Shown here: in pieces, positions 5,523 to 10,687 of the stretch | Layout: every line of letters starts with the position of its first letter | Position numbering within the stretch: the stretch's first letter is position 1 | From: Elusimicrobiota bacterium | GTDB taxonomy: Bacteria; Elusimicrobiota; Elusimicrobia; UBA1565; UBA9628 | Direction: 5' to 3' | Assembly: GCA_028871595.1 (NCBI GenBank) | Contig: JAGWMT010000089.1 | Coordinates: 1-11,127 of the forward strand | Length of the DNA: 11,127 nucleotides | Notes under the pieces: generated by a model | Seen by the model: the letters and a program-made list of their open reading frames with translations, nothing else | Told to the model about the DNA's origin: nothing | The model's database searches: none | Program-made: the position numbers and the translations under genes

Positions 5523-6398
5523 ATGACTCTCGCGGTACTTCTCGCGGCCGCGCTGAGCGCGGCCGCCGCGCCCGCGCCTTACCGGGCTCCGCTCCTGCCC
5601 GGGACGACGGCGGAGCTGCGCACGGTGGACGGCTGGACCCTGCACGCGGTCTGGGAGAAGGCCCGCGAGGGCAAGCCCACCGTGGTGCTGCTGCACGGGA
5701 CGGGGCAGCGCAAGGAGGATTGGCGGCCGTTCGCCCGGGCCCTGATCCACGACGGGTACGGCTACGCCGCGGTGGATCTCCGCGGCCACGGCGAGAGCCG
5801 CGTCACGCCGTCGGGCGAGACCATCACGTACAAGAAGCTGCACGCGCAGAACGCCATGAGGGGCGGGGTCAACGATTACGAGGACATGGTCCGCGACGTC
5901 GAGGCGACCGTGGGCGCGCTGACGGGCGCGGGCGTGCCCGAGGAGTCCATCGGCGTGATGGGCGCCGAGGTCGGCGGGAGCGTGGCCGTGAAGTACGCGG
6001 CCGTCCATCCCAAGGTCCCGTTCGTCATCGTGCTCTCCCCGGCGCTCGCCTGGCAGGAAATTCCTTTGGTCAACGCCGTGCGCCACTTCAAAGGCCGCTC
6101 CACGCCCATCCTGATGGTCCATTCCGAGGCGGACAAGCGGTCGTCGAAGGAGACGCCGCTGCTGTACGCGTTCGCCAAGAATTCCGTCGGCGAGCGCAAC
6201 GCGACCTTGTTCGTCGTCCCTCAGGAGCGCGGCACCCGCTTGTTGCGCGCGAACAAGGGGCTGACCGAGCAGATCCTGGCCTGGATCGCCGATCCGGTGG
6301 CGCCCCCGCCGCCGCCGGCGACGTCCACCGACACGGTCGCGGGCAGCACCGAGGCGGCGGCCGTTCCGCCTCCCGCGCCCGGCGGCGACGTCCAATAG
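5523..6398 (+). CDS. Exported alpha/beta-hydrolase-fold protein lacking catalytic Ser and His
   Basis: A 291-residue exported protein. Residues 1-16 form a hydrophobic Ala/Leu leader (TLAVLLAAALSAAAA) with cleavage likely at AAAAPAP; no lipobox. The fold is clear: oxyanion strand VVLLHGTG (H58-G59), VDLRGHGES (86-92), the elbow strand IGVMGAEVGGSVAVKYAA, IVLSPA, and PILMVHSEADK with acid D204. The elbow reads G147-A-E149-V-G151, with Glu where GxSxG needs Ser, and the region where the catalytic His is expected reads PQERGTRLL with R236. Two of the three triad residues are therefore replaced, so a normal esterase mechanism is not expected; a binding, scaffolding or altered catalytic role is possible. 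The C-terminal ~35 residues are a Pro/Ala-rich tail. It lies 4 nt after ndk and 1 nt before murQ, in one operon. Confidence 0.88.
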   Translation: MTLAVLLAAALSAAAAPAPYRAPLLPGTTAELRTVDGWTLHAVWEKAREGKPTVVLLHGTGQRKEDWRPFARALIHDGYGYAAVDLRGHGESRVTPSGETITYKKLHAQNAMRGGVNDYEDMVRDVEATVGALTGAGVPEESIGVMGAEVGGSVAVKYAAVHPKVPFVIVLSPALAWQEIPLVNAVRHFKGRSTPILMVHSEADKRSSKETPLLYAFAKNSVGERNATLFVVPQERGTRLLRANKGLTEQILAWIADPVAPPPPPATSTDTVAGSTEAAAVPPPAPGGDVQ

Positions 6399-6399
6399 G

Positions 6400-7314
6400 A
6401 TGGCCCTGCTCCCGGCGGGAGTCTACGCGCGGCTTCCCACCGAGCAGCCCAATCCGCGGACGCGCGACATCGACCGCCGTTCCACCTTGCAGGTCGTTCG
6501 TCTGATCAACGCCGAGGACCGGCGCGTGCCGCTGGCCCTGGCGAAGGTCGCGCGCGCGCTGGCGCGCGGCGTGGACGCGCTGGCCAAGACCTTGGCCGGC
6601 GGCGGCTCCGTTCTGGTCCTGGGCGCGGGGACCAGCGGACGGCTGGCGGTCCTGGAGGCAGCGGAATGCCCGCCGACCTTCAACACCGGCCGGCGCCAGG
6701 TCCGCGCGGAGATCGCGGGCGGCAGAATGTCCGTCTTCCGCGCGAAGGAAGGCGCCGAGGACGATCCCGCCCTGGGCCGCCGCGCGGCCGCGAAGGTGCG
6801 CTCCGGCGACAGCGTGGTGGGCGTGGCCGCCAGCGGCGTGACGCCGTTCGTGCGCGCGGCCCTGGACGAGGCGAAGCGCCGGGGCGCGACCACCTTGCTG
6901 GTCACGTCCAACGGCCGTCCGCAGGGAGTCCGCGCGGACATCGTGATCGCTCCGGACGTGGGGCCCGAGGTCGTCACCGGGTCCACGCGCCTGAAGTCCG
7001 GGACGGCGGCGAAGCTGGCGTTGAACGTCCTGACCACCGGCGCGATGATCAAGATCGGGAAGGTGTACGACCACTGGATGGTGGATCTCAAGCCCACCTC
7101 GCGCAAGCTGCGCCTGCGCGGCGAGCGCATCGTCGCCGACCTGGGCCGGGTGAAGCCCGCGCGCGCCCGCGCCCTGTTCCGCGCGTCGGGCGGCAGCGTG
7201 AAGACCGCGGTCCTGATGGCCCGGCGCCGCTTGACCGCGCCCGAGGCGCGCGCGGTTCTGACGACCAACGGCGGGGCGCTGCGCCGGGCGCTGGAGAATT
7301 CCCATGCAAGGTAA
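6400..7314 (+). CDS. murQ: N-acetylmuramic acid 6-phosphate etherase
   Basis: Cleaves the D-lactyl ether of MurNAc-6-phosphate to give GlcNAc-6-phosphate and lactate in peptidoglycan recycling; a cytoplasmic SIS-domain enzyme. 304 residues, near the family norm of about 300. The N-terminal TEQPNPRTRDID and INAEDRRVPLALAKV are typical. The SIS core has LGAGTSGRLAVLEAAECPPTF with catalytic E89, then EGAEDD with E120 at the position of the second catalytic Glu (31 residues on, as in E. coli MurQ). Further signatures are GVAASGVTPFVRAALDEA and GPEVVTGSTRLKSGTAAKLALNVLTT, ending with YDHWMVDLKPTSRKLRLRGERIV and a UBA-like helical tail. ATG lies 1 nt after the previous stop and its end overlaps the next gene by 11 nt. 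No murK/anmK or PTS gene is in view, so the source of MurNAc-6-P is unknown. Confidence 0.96.
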   Translation: MALLPAGVYARLPTEQPNPRTRDIDRRSTLQVVRLINAEDRRVPLALAKVARALARGVDALAKTLAGGGSVLVLGAGTSGRLAVLEAAECPPTFNTGRRQVRAEIAGGRMSVFRAKEGAEDDPALGRRAAAKVRSGDSVVGVAASGVTPFVRAALDEAKRRGATTLLVTSNGRPQGVRADIVIAPDVGPEVVTGSTRLKSGTAAKLALNVLTTGAMIKIGKVYDHWMVDLKPTSRKLRLRGERIVADLGRVKPARARALFRASGGSVKTAVLMARRRLTAPEARAVLTTNGGALRRALENSHAR

Positions 7315-8311
7315 GCTGCAGCTCGAGACGATATCCAGCATCGTCCTCAAGGATAACCCGCTGGGCGACCCGCGCCGCCGCGAGGTCCCCGTCTATCTGC
7401 CGCCGTCGTACGGCGCCAAGCGCGGCCGGCGCTACCCGGTGTTCTTCTTCCTTCCCGGCTTCACGGGCACCGGCCGCGGCGCGGTCAATTACAACCCGTG
7501 GAAGGAGAACGTCGCGGAGCGCTTCGACCGCCTGATCGCCGAGGGCAAGGCGCGCGAGGCCATTTTGGTCATCCCCGACGGCTTCACCGCTTACGGCGGT
7601 TCGCAGTATCTGAACTCGAGCGCGACGGGCCGCTACATGGACCACGTCGCCGTGGAACTGGTGAGCTTCATCGAGGACAAGTTCGCCGCCGTGCGCGGCC
7701 CGGAGGGGCGGGCCCTGCTGGGCTCGTCGTCCGGCGGCTACGGCGCGCTGACTTTGGGCATGCGCCATCCGGAGGTGTTCGGCCACGTCGCGGCGCACTC
7801 CGCGGACCTGGGCTTCGACGCCTGCTATGGGACCGATTTCCCCAAGGTCTGCGCCGCGCTCCAGAAATACGGCGGCTCGGTGGCGCGCTTCGTCGCGGAG
7901 TTCCGCGCCGCGCGCGACAAGTCCGCCTTCGACCACGCGGCCGTCAACGCCGTGGCCATGGCCGCCTGCTATTCGCCCAACCCCAAGACCGAACTGGGCT
8001 TCGACTTCCCCGTGGACCCGCGCACGGGGGAAAAGCTTCCCGCCGTCTGGAAGCGCTGGGAGGCGCACGACCCGGTCCACGCCTGCGTCAAGCACGCCGG
8101 CGAGCTGCGGCGTCTGAAGACGCTGTGGTTCGACGCCGGGACGCGCGACGAGTTCTTCCTGCAGCTGGGCGCGCGCCGTTTCTCCGACGCGCTGAAGAAG
8201 CTCAAGATCAAACACGTCCATCAGGAACACGACCGCGGCCATTTCGACCTGGCCCCGCGCTTCGAGGTGTCCCTGGCCCTCCTGTCCAAGAACGCCGCTC
8301 GCGTCGATTAG
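7304..8311 (+). CDS. Esterase of the alpha/beta-hydrolase superfamily (esterase D/Fes-like)
   Basis: A 335-residue probable cytoplasmic esterase without a signal peptide. It begins with a beta-rich stretch (LQLETISSIVLKDNPLGDPRRREVPVYLPPSY) typical of enterochelin-esterase and antigen-85-like proteins, followed by YPVFFFLPGFTGTG, ILVIPDGF and the nucleophile elbow ALLGSSSGGYGAL with S142 in GxSxG. The probable acid is D282 (DAGTRDEFFLQ) and the His is H313 (EHDRGHFDL), so the triad is intact, unlike the hydrolase two genes upstream. An insertion around 165-260 with cysteines C174, C183, C222 and C261 likely caps the active site. A GGAG lies 7 nt before the ATG inside murQ. Substrate unknown; the position next to murQ suggests, but does not prove, a cell-wall-derived ester. 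Confidence 0.9.
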   Translation: MQGKLQLETISSIVLKDNPLGDPRRREVPVYLPPSYGAKRGRRYPVFFFLPGFTGTGRGAVNYNPWKENVAERFDRLIAEGKAREAILVIPDGFTAYGGSQYLNSSATGRYMDHVAVELVSFIEDKFAAVRGPEGRALLGSSSGGYGALTLGMRHPEVFGHVAAHSADLGFDACYGTDFPKVCAALQKYGGSVARFVAEFRAARDKSAFDHAAVNAVAMAACYSPNPKTELGFDFPVDPRTGEKLPAVWKRWEAHDPVHACVKHAGELRRLKTLWFDAGTRDEFFLQLGARRFSDALKKLKIKHVHQEHDRGHFDLAPRFEVSLALLSKNAARVD

Positions 8312-8338
8312 CGGCGAACTGTCGGCGCCAACAGCGAG

Positions 8339-8356
8339 ACCGTCCCCGGGGACGGT
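8339..8356 (+). terminator. 18-bp perfect palindrome after the ndk-murQ operon
   Basis: ACCGTCCCCGGGGACGGT is a perfect dyad that would fold into a 7-bp stem with a CCGG loop, followed by TTCC, not a long U-tract. It is 27 nt past the esterase stop. A second small hairpin CCACG-GTGAAT-CGTGG follows at 8358-8373. It is a probable terminator or mRNA 3'-end stabiliser; a DNA-binding site near the downstream promoter is an alternative. Confidence 0.5.
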
Positions 8357-8395
8357 TCCACGGTGAATCGTGGGGATAAGTCCTCGCGGCGGGTC

Positions 8396-8423
8396 TTGAC
8401 AAAATGGGGCGTCCGGCTATACT
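8396..8423 (+). promoter_or_regulatory. Sigma70-type promoter TTGACA-N16-TATACT
   Basis: A consensus -35 TTGACA at 8396-8401 and a -10 TATACT at 8418-8423, 16 bp apart. It is the only full two-box promoter in the window. Transcription should begin near 8430, which leaves more than 320 nt before the next good start codon, so it serves a non-coding RNA or a long leader. Confidence 0.85.
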
Positions 8424-8429
8424 TCAAGT

Positions 8430-8637
8430 GGTCACGGTCCGGGCGCGAAAAGCCCGTCGTGGCTTCTCCATTTCTACGCCGCTTGGCGAACGCATGAGAA
8501 TAAAACAATCCGACTTATCGAAGGCTTGGCGCGGACCCTCGGGTCCGTGCTCCGGCCTGGAGGCGCCCGGCTAAGCGCGTCGTTCGACGCGCGTGAGCCG
8601 TCCGCCCCGGGCCTTCAAGCCCGGGGTTCTTCATTTT
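8430..8637 (+). ncRNA. Structured non-coding RNA or attenuator leader of unknown family
   Basis: About 208 nt from the predicted start to the terminator. Visible structure: a 5' hairpin with CACG/CGTG and CGGGC/GCCCG helices around a GCGAAAA loop (8433-8461); an A-rich, weakly structured middle (about 8494-8520) that stands out from the GC-rich surroundings; a three-way junction at 8524-8576, with outer strands GCTT/AAGC and GGCGC/GCGCC enclosing GGACC-CTCG-GGTCC and CTCC-GGCCT-GGAG; a perfect hairpin GCGCGTC-GTTC-GACGCGC (8575-8592); and the terminator. The size suits 6S RNA, but I see no long end-to-end pairing, and I find no hallmark of SRP RNA, tmRNA, RNase P or the common riboswitches. 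It may be a free small RNA or an attenuator ahead of the 50-aa gene. Confidence 0.6.
8605..8637 (+). terminator. Intrinsic terminator after the structured RNA
   Basis: CCCCGGGC (8605-8612), loop CTTCAA, GCCCGGGG (8619-8626): an 8-bp all-GC stem followed by TTCTTCATTTT. This is the best intrinsic terminator in the window. Partial read-through would be needed for the small gene at 8757 unless it has its own promoter, which I do not see. Confidence 0.8.
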
Positions 8638-8717
8638 GGGGGAGGTCCGAAGGCGCGCGCTTTGACCGGCGCCGCGCTGCCCGCCGCCGTCAGGCGGCTT
8701 GCGGAGTGGGCGCCCGT

Positions 8718-8748
8718 CCTCCCCTTCGTTTTCCGCGAGGAAAGGAGG
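8718..8748 (+). promoter_or_regulatory. Shine-Dalgarno-sequestering hairpin upstream of the 50-aa gene
   Basis: CCTCC (8718-8722) can pair with the SD GGAGG (8744-8748), stacked on TTTCC-GCGA-GGAAA (8730-8743) with a GNRA tetraloop and a 7-nt bulge. A competing partner, GGGGGAGG at 8638-8645 just after the terminator, is complementary to the extended CCTCCCC (8718-8724) and would free the SD. This looks like a two-state translational switch, but is untested. Confidence 0.5.
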
Positions 8749-8756
8749 TGAGCCGC

Positions 8757-8909
8757 ATGCCGAGGAAGCATCGCCGCCAGAAGTCGGTGACGGCGTACGA
8801 CGTGGCGCTGGCCGCGTGCCGGGCCCTGGTCCCGACGCCGGAGCGTCCCAAGCCGGACCTGCGGCGCGCGACCGTGCTGGCGCGGTTCGCCGTCGCGATG
8901 ACGAAGTAA
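8757..8909 (+). CDS. 50-residue basic protein of unknown function
   Basis: I do not recognise this protein. ATG 8757 is chosen because AAAGGAGGTGA, close to the full anti-16S complement, lies 6-8 nt upstream; longer readings of this frame run back through the terminator and have no such site. The protein starts MPRKHRRQKS, strongly basic, continues as a probable helix TAYDVALAACRALV, then a Pro-rich linker PTPERPKPDL and a second amphipathic helix RRATVLARFAVAMTK. Net charge is clearly positive, so nucleic-acid or ribosome binding is a reasonable guess. A large hairpin follows its stop directly. With its own promoter, long structured leader and terminator, it looks like an independently controlled single-gene unit. 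That it is translated at all is an inference from the SD and clean boundaries. Confidence 0.6.
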   Translation: MPRKHRRQKSVTAYDVALAACRALVPTPERPKPDLRRATVLARFAVAMTK

Positions 8910-8910
8910 A

Positions 8911-8940
8911 GCGCCCTCCGCGCGGCCGCGCGGGGGGCGC
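8911..8940 (+). terminator. GC hairpin after the 50-aa gene
   Basis: GCGCCC (8911-8916) pairs with GGGCGC (8935-8940), enclosing CCGCGC-GGCC-GCGCGG. Roughly 12 bp of GC stem starting 1 nt after the TAA. No U-tract follows. It lies between two convergent genes and may end transcription from both sides or protect the mRNA 3' end. Confidence 0.5.
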
Positions 8941-8947
8941 CGTCGCG

Positions 8948-9342
8948 TCAGCGGTCCGCGGGGAGTCGGACGGGGCCGGCGGTGCGGAGGATCTCGACCG
9001 ACTCGACCATGGCCCCGAGTTCCTCGGCCGTGGCCAGCAAGGTCGTTCCCGAGCCGGAATCCTGGATCATGAACAGGCGTTCGCCGCGGGACGGGCTGTC
9101 GAAGGCGCCGAGCAGGTAGGTCTCGTGGTCCAGAATCCGATGGTCGTGGCCGCGGCGCTTCCCGCGGCCGCCGTCTTCAGCGTCAGGACCGCGCTGGGGC
9201 GTCCCCGCGCGTCGCGGACGATGGGCGCCGGGGGGCGGGCGTCGGCGGACGCCGGCAGTTCGACGCGGGCCAGCGCCGCCCAACCGGGCGCGGCCGCGGT
9301 CAGGGGCAGGAGCAAGGCCAGGGGCAGACGCCAGCGTCTCAT
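8948..9342 (-). pseudogene. Exported small protein gene interrupted by a frameshift
   Basis: From ATG 9342 the frame reads MRRWRLPLALLLPLTAAAPGWAALARVELPASADARPPAPIVRDARGRPSAVLTLKT, a clean Sec signal peptide (RRWR, Leu-rich core, cleavage at GWA-A) and mature start. Past about 9180 this frame turns into low-complexity TTRPTCSAPSTARP. The frame one base back instead gives DHRILDHETYLLGAFDSPSRGERLFMIQDSGSGTTLLATAEELGAMVESVEIL and ends at 8948. The span is 395 nt, one short of 132 codons, so a single missing base between about 9130 and 9185 explains it; the intact product would be about 131 residues, exported, of unknown function. A sequencing or assembly indel in this GC-rich stretch is as likely as a real mutation. 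No slippery heptamer or nearby zero-frame stop suggests programmed frameshifting. A TACCCT hexamer lies 6 nt before the ATG. Confidence 0.7.
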
Positions 9343-9348
9343 GAGGAA

Positions 9349-9354
9349 AGGGTA
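9349..9354 (-). promoter_or_regulatory. Candidate -10 box (TACCCT) for the frameshifted exported-protein gene
   Basis: Minus strand TACCCT, then TTCCTC, then ATG 9342. It keeps T1, A2 and T6 of the -10 consensus, with a 6-nt gap and no Shine-Dalgarno, like the other unit-leading genes here. Confidence 0.35.
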
Positions 9355-9462
9355 GCGGCGGCGCCTTCGGCGGGGGAGGGCCCCCCCGGTCCGGCGCGCC
9401 TGGGACCTTTGACCGCCGTCCGTTCGATCCGCCCGGCCCTGGCGCGGGCCTTTCGCGCGAGC

Positions 9463-9468
9463 TATGAT
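9463..9468 (+). promoter_or_regulatory. -10 box (TATGAT) for leaderless hydrolase operon
   Basis: TATGAT matches TATAAT at 5 of 6 positions and ends 7 nt before ATG 9476. An in-frame ATG at 9464 lies inside this box and so is unlikely to be transcribed. No convincing -35 is seen. Confidence 0.6.
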
Positions 9469-9475
9469 AACCGGG

Positions 9476-10318
9476 ATGTCTCCCGCCGAATCGCCCTCCG
9501 TCCGGACCGAAACGCTCGAGGTCGCCGGAATCAAGACCCGGCTCCTGCGCGCGGGGCGCGGCGAGCCGGTGCTCCTGCTCCACGGCCTGGGGGCGTCGTC
9601 GTATTCCTGGCGCTTCGCCGTCCCGGAATTGGCGAAGCATTACGAGGTTTTCGCGCCCGACCTTCCGGGCTTCGGCCGCGCCGACAAGCCGCGCGACTTC
9701 GACTATTCCATTGCGGGACTGCACGACTGGGTGGTGGCCTTCATGGACCAGTTGGGCATCAAGAAGGCGCGGGTCGCGGGCAATTCGATGGGCGGCGTGA
9801 TCGCCCTCTGGCTGGCCATGGATTCGGGTCACCGCGTGGAGCGCATGGCGCTCTTGGGCACCCCCGCGTTTCCGGAAAACCGCCCGAAGGTCCTGTGGCC
9901 CTTGGGCTGGCCGGTCCTGGGACGGGTCTACGAATGGGCGCTCGGCGAGACCGCGCTTCGCTATATCGCCAAATCGACCTTCGTGGATCAGAGCAAGGTC
10001 ACCGAGGAGCTGATCGCCGAGTACGCGGAGCCTTTGCGGACCGCCCCGGGCCGGCGCGCCGTGGCGGAATTCATCCGGCACGCGATCCCGCCGGATTTCC
10101 AGCGCCGCATCGACTCCTACGCGCACGTTCGGCATCCGACCTTGGTCCTGGTCGGCGATTCCGACCAAATGGTGGCGCATCAGGGAGGCGAACGTCTGTC
10201 CCGGGCCTTGCCGAACGCGCGGTTCGTTTACATGGAGCGCTGCGGTCACGCGCCCCAGGAAGACGCTCCCGACCGCGTCCTCCCGGTGATCCGGGACTTC
10301 TTCGCGGAGCGGCCATGA
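9476..10318 (+). CDS. Alpha/beta hydrolase with intact catalytic triad
   Basis: A 280-residue cytoplasmic alpha/beta hydrolase, similar in layout to the MhpC/haloperoxidase/epoxide-hydrolase-like group. The start is ATG 9476; an ATG at 9464 adds four residues but overlaps the -10 box. Motifs: oxyanion VLLLHGLGASSYSW, APDLPGFGRADKP, nucleophile S104 in VAGNSMGGVIAL, acid D230 in LVLVGDSDQMV, and H258 in MERCGHAPQED. The segment at about 130-205, with WPLGWPVLGRVYEWALGETALRYIAKSTF, is the helical lid that sets substrate choice. Nothing identifies the substrate, and Ser (not Asp) at the elbow excludes typical haloalkane dehalogenase or epoxide hydrolase chemistry. Its stop overlaps the start of the next gene as ATGA, so it is coupled to the SUI1-type factor. 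Confidence 0.9.
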   Translation: MSPAESPSVRTETLEVAGIKTRLLRAGRGEPVLLLHGLGASSYSWRFAVPELAKHYEVFAPDLPGFGRADKPRDFDYSIAGLHDWVVAFMDQLGIKKARVAGNSMGGVIALWLAMDSGHRVERMALLGTPAFPENRPKVLWPLGWPVLGRVYEWALGETALRYIAKSTFVDQSKVTEELIAEYAEPLRTAPGRRAVAEFIRHAIPPDFQRRIDSYAHVRHPTLVLVGDSDQMVAHQGGERLSRALPNARFVYMERCGHAPQEDAPDRVLPVIRDFFAERP

Positions 10319-10617
10319 GCGGCCGTCCCGTCTATTCCACCGATCCGGACTGGGGCAAGCCCGGAACCCCGCGACAGCCCGAGCCGGTGAGGCTGTCCTT
10401 CCATCGCGGCGCCAAGGGTTCCGGCGTGACGCGCGTCGAGCGCCTGGTCATGCACCCGACGCTGAAGGACCAGCTGCTCTCGCGGCTGAAGAAGCATCTC
10501 GGCTGCGGGGGAACCCTCAAGGACGGATCCTTCGAGTTCCAGGGCGATCACCGCGACAAGATCGAGAAGTGTCTTTCGGCCGACGGCTTTAAGATCAAGC
10601 GCGCCGGAGGCGCCTAG
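10315..10617 (+). CDS. yciH: SUI1/eIF1-family translation factor (YciH-like)
   Basis: A 100-residue bacterial homologue of eukaryotic eIF1, which acts at the ribosomal P-site region during start-codon selection; in E. coli YciH is a proposed non-essential modulator of initiation under stress. The N-terminus PVYSTDPDWG resembles the LVYSTETG start of E. coli YciH. The SUI1 domain spans about residues 31-97: RGAKGSGVTRVERLVMHPTLKDQLLSRLKKHLGCGGTLKDGSFEFQGDHRDKIEKCLSADGFKIKRAG, with the characteristic CGGTLKDGxxEFQGDHRDKI block. GGAG lies 5 nt before the ATG, which overlaps the hydrolase stop as ATGA. It is noteworthy in a region rich in predicted leaderless mRNAs, whose start selection depends on initiation factors. 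Family assignment is firm; the link to leaderless starts is speculation. Confidence 0.95.
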   Translation: MSGRPVYSTDPDWGKPGTPRQPEPVRLSFHRGAKGSGVTRVERLVMHPTLKDQLLSRLKKHLGCGGTLKDGSFEFQGDHRDKIEKCLSADGFKIKRAGGA

Positions 10618-10659
10618 GCCTTTCGGCCTATGGCGCATAGGACCTAAGGGCCCAGGTCC
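10609..10659 (+). terminator. Nested hairpins after yciH-like gene
   Basis: TAGGCC-TTTC-GGCCTA (10615-10630) extends to an 11-bp stem through GCGCC/GGCGC with one bulged base. CCTATG-GCG-CATAGG (10627-10641) overlaps it, and GGACCT-N8-AGGTCC (10640-10659) follows. No U-tract is seen. The first and second stems share bases 10627-10636, so they are mutually exclusive. The most likely role is a terminator or 3'-end structure. Confidence 0.5.
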
Positions 10660-10675
10660 AGACGCCCCGTCCGGT

Positions 10676-10681
10676 TAAGCT
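10676..10681 (+). promoter_or_regulatory. Candidate -10 box (TAAGCT) for the lysozyme gene
   Basis: TAAGCT keeps T1, A2 and T6 of the -10 consensus and ends 6 nt before ATG 10688. No Shine-Dalgarno is present. This is the weakest sequence match of the set, and is supported mainly by its position. Confidence 0.35.
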
Positions 10682-10687
10682 ATCGTC

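Noticed and set aside
6088..7350. A 420-codon minus-strand frame across murQ
   Set aside because: Antisense to an unmistakable MurQ; the protein shows no domain and is a codon-bias shadow. Minus-strand frames 5493-6395 and 7088-8242 are rejected for the same reason.
8494..8574. A 26-codon ORF (MRIKQSDLSKAW...) inside the structured RNA, considered as a leader peptide
   Set aside because: No Shine-Dalgarno is visible, it has no run of one amino acid as in attenuation peptides, and its second half coincides with the three-way junction. Not excluded, but unsupported.
8430..8637. 6S RNA, SRP RNA, tmRNA or RNase P RNA
   Set aside because: Size is compatible with 6S RNA, but there is no long closing stem between the ends. 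No SRP GGAA-loop motif, no tRNA-like end and no RNase P P4 signature are visible. A covariance-model search could overturn this.
9365..9395. G-run/C-run inverted repeat in the 9343-9475 divergent gap as an operator
   Set aside because: It is a homopolymeric GGGGG/CCCCC stretch that arises easily in this composition and has no defined spacing relative to either start.
9343..10249. Upstream extension of the minus-strand frame 8948-10249 as one 433-aa protein
   Set aside because: The part above 9342 is antisense to the alpha/beta hydrolase and reads as low-complexity Arg/Gly/Pro sequence. Only the last ~75 residues look real and belong to the frameshifted gene.
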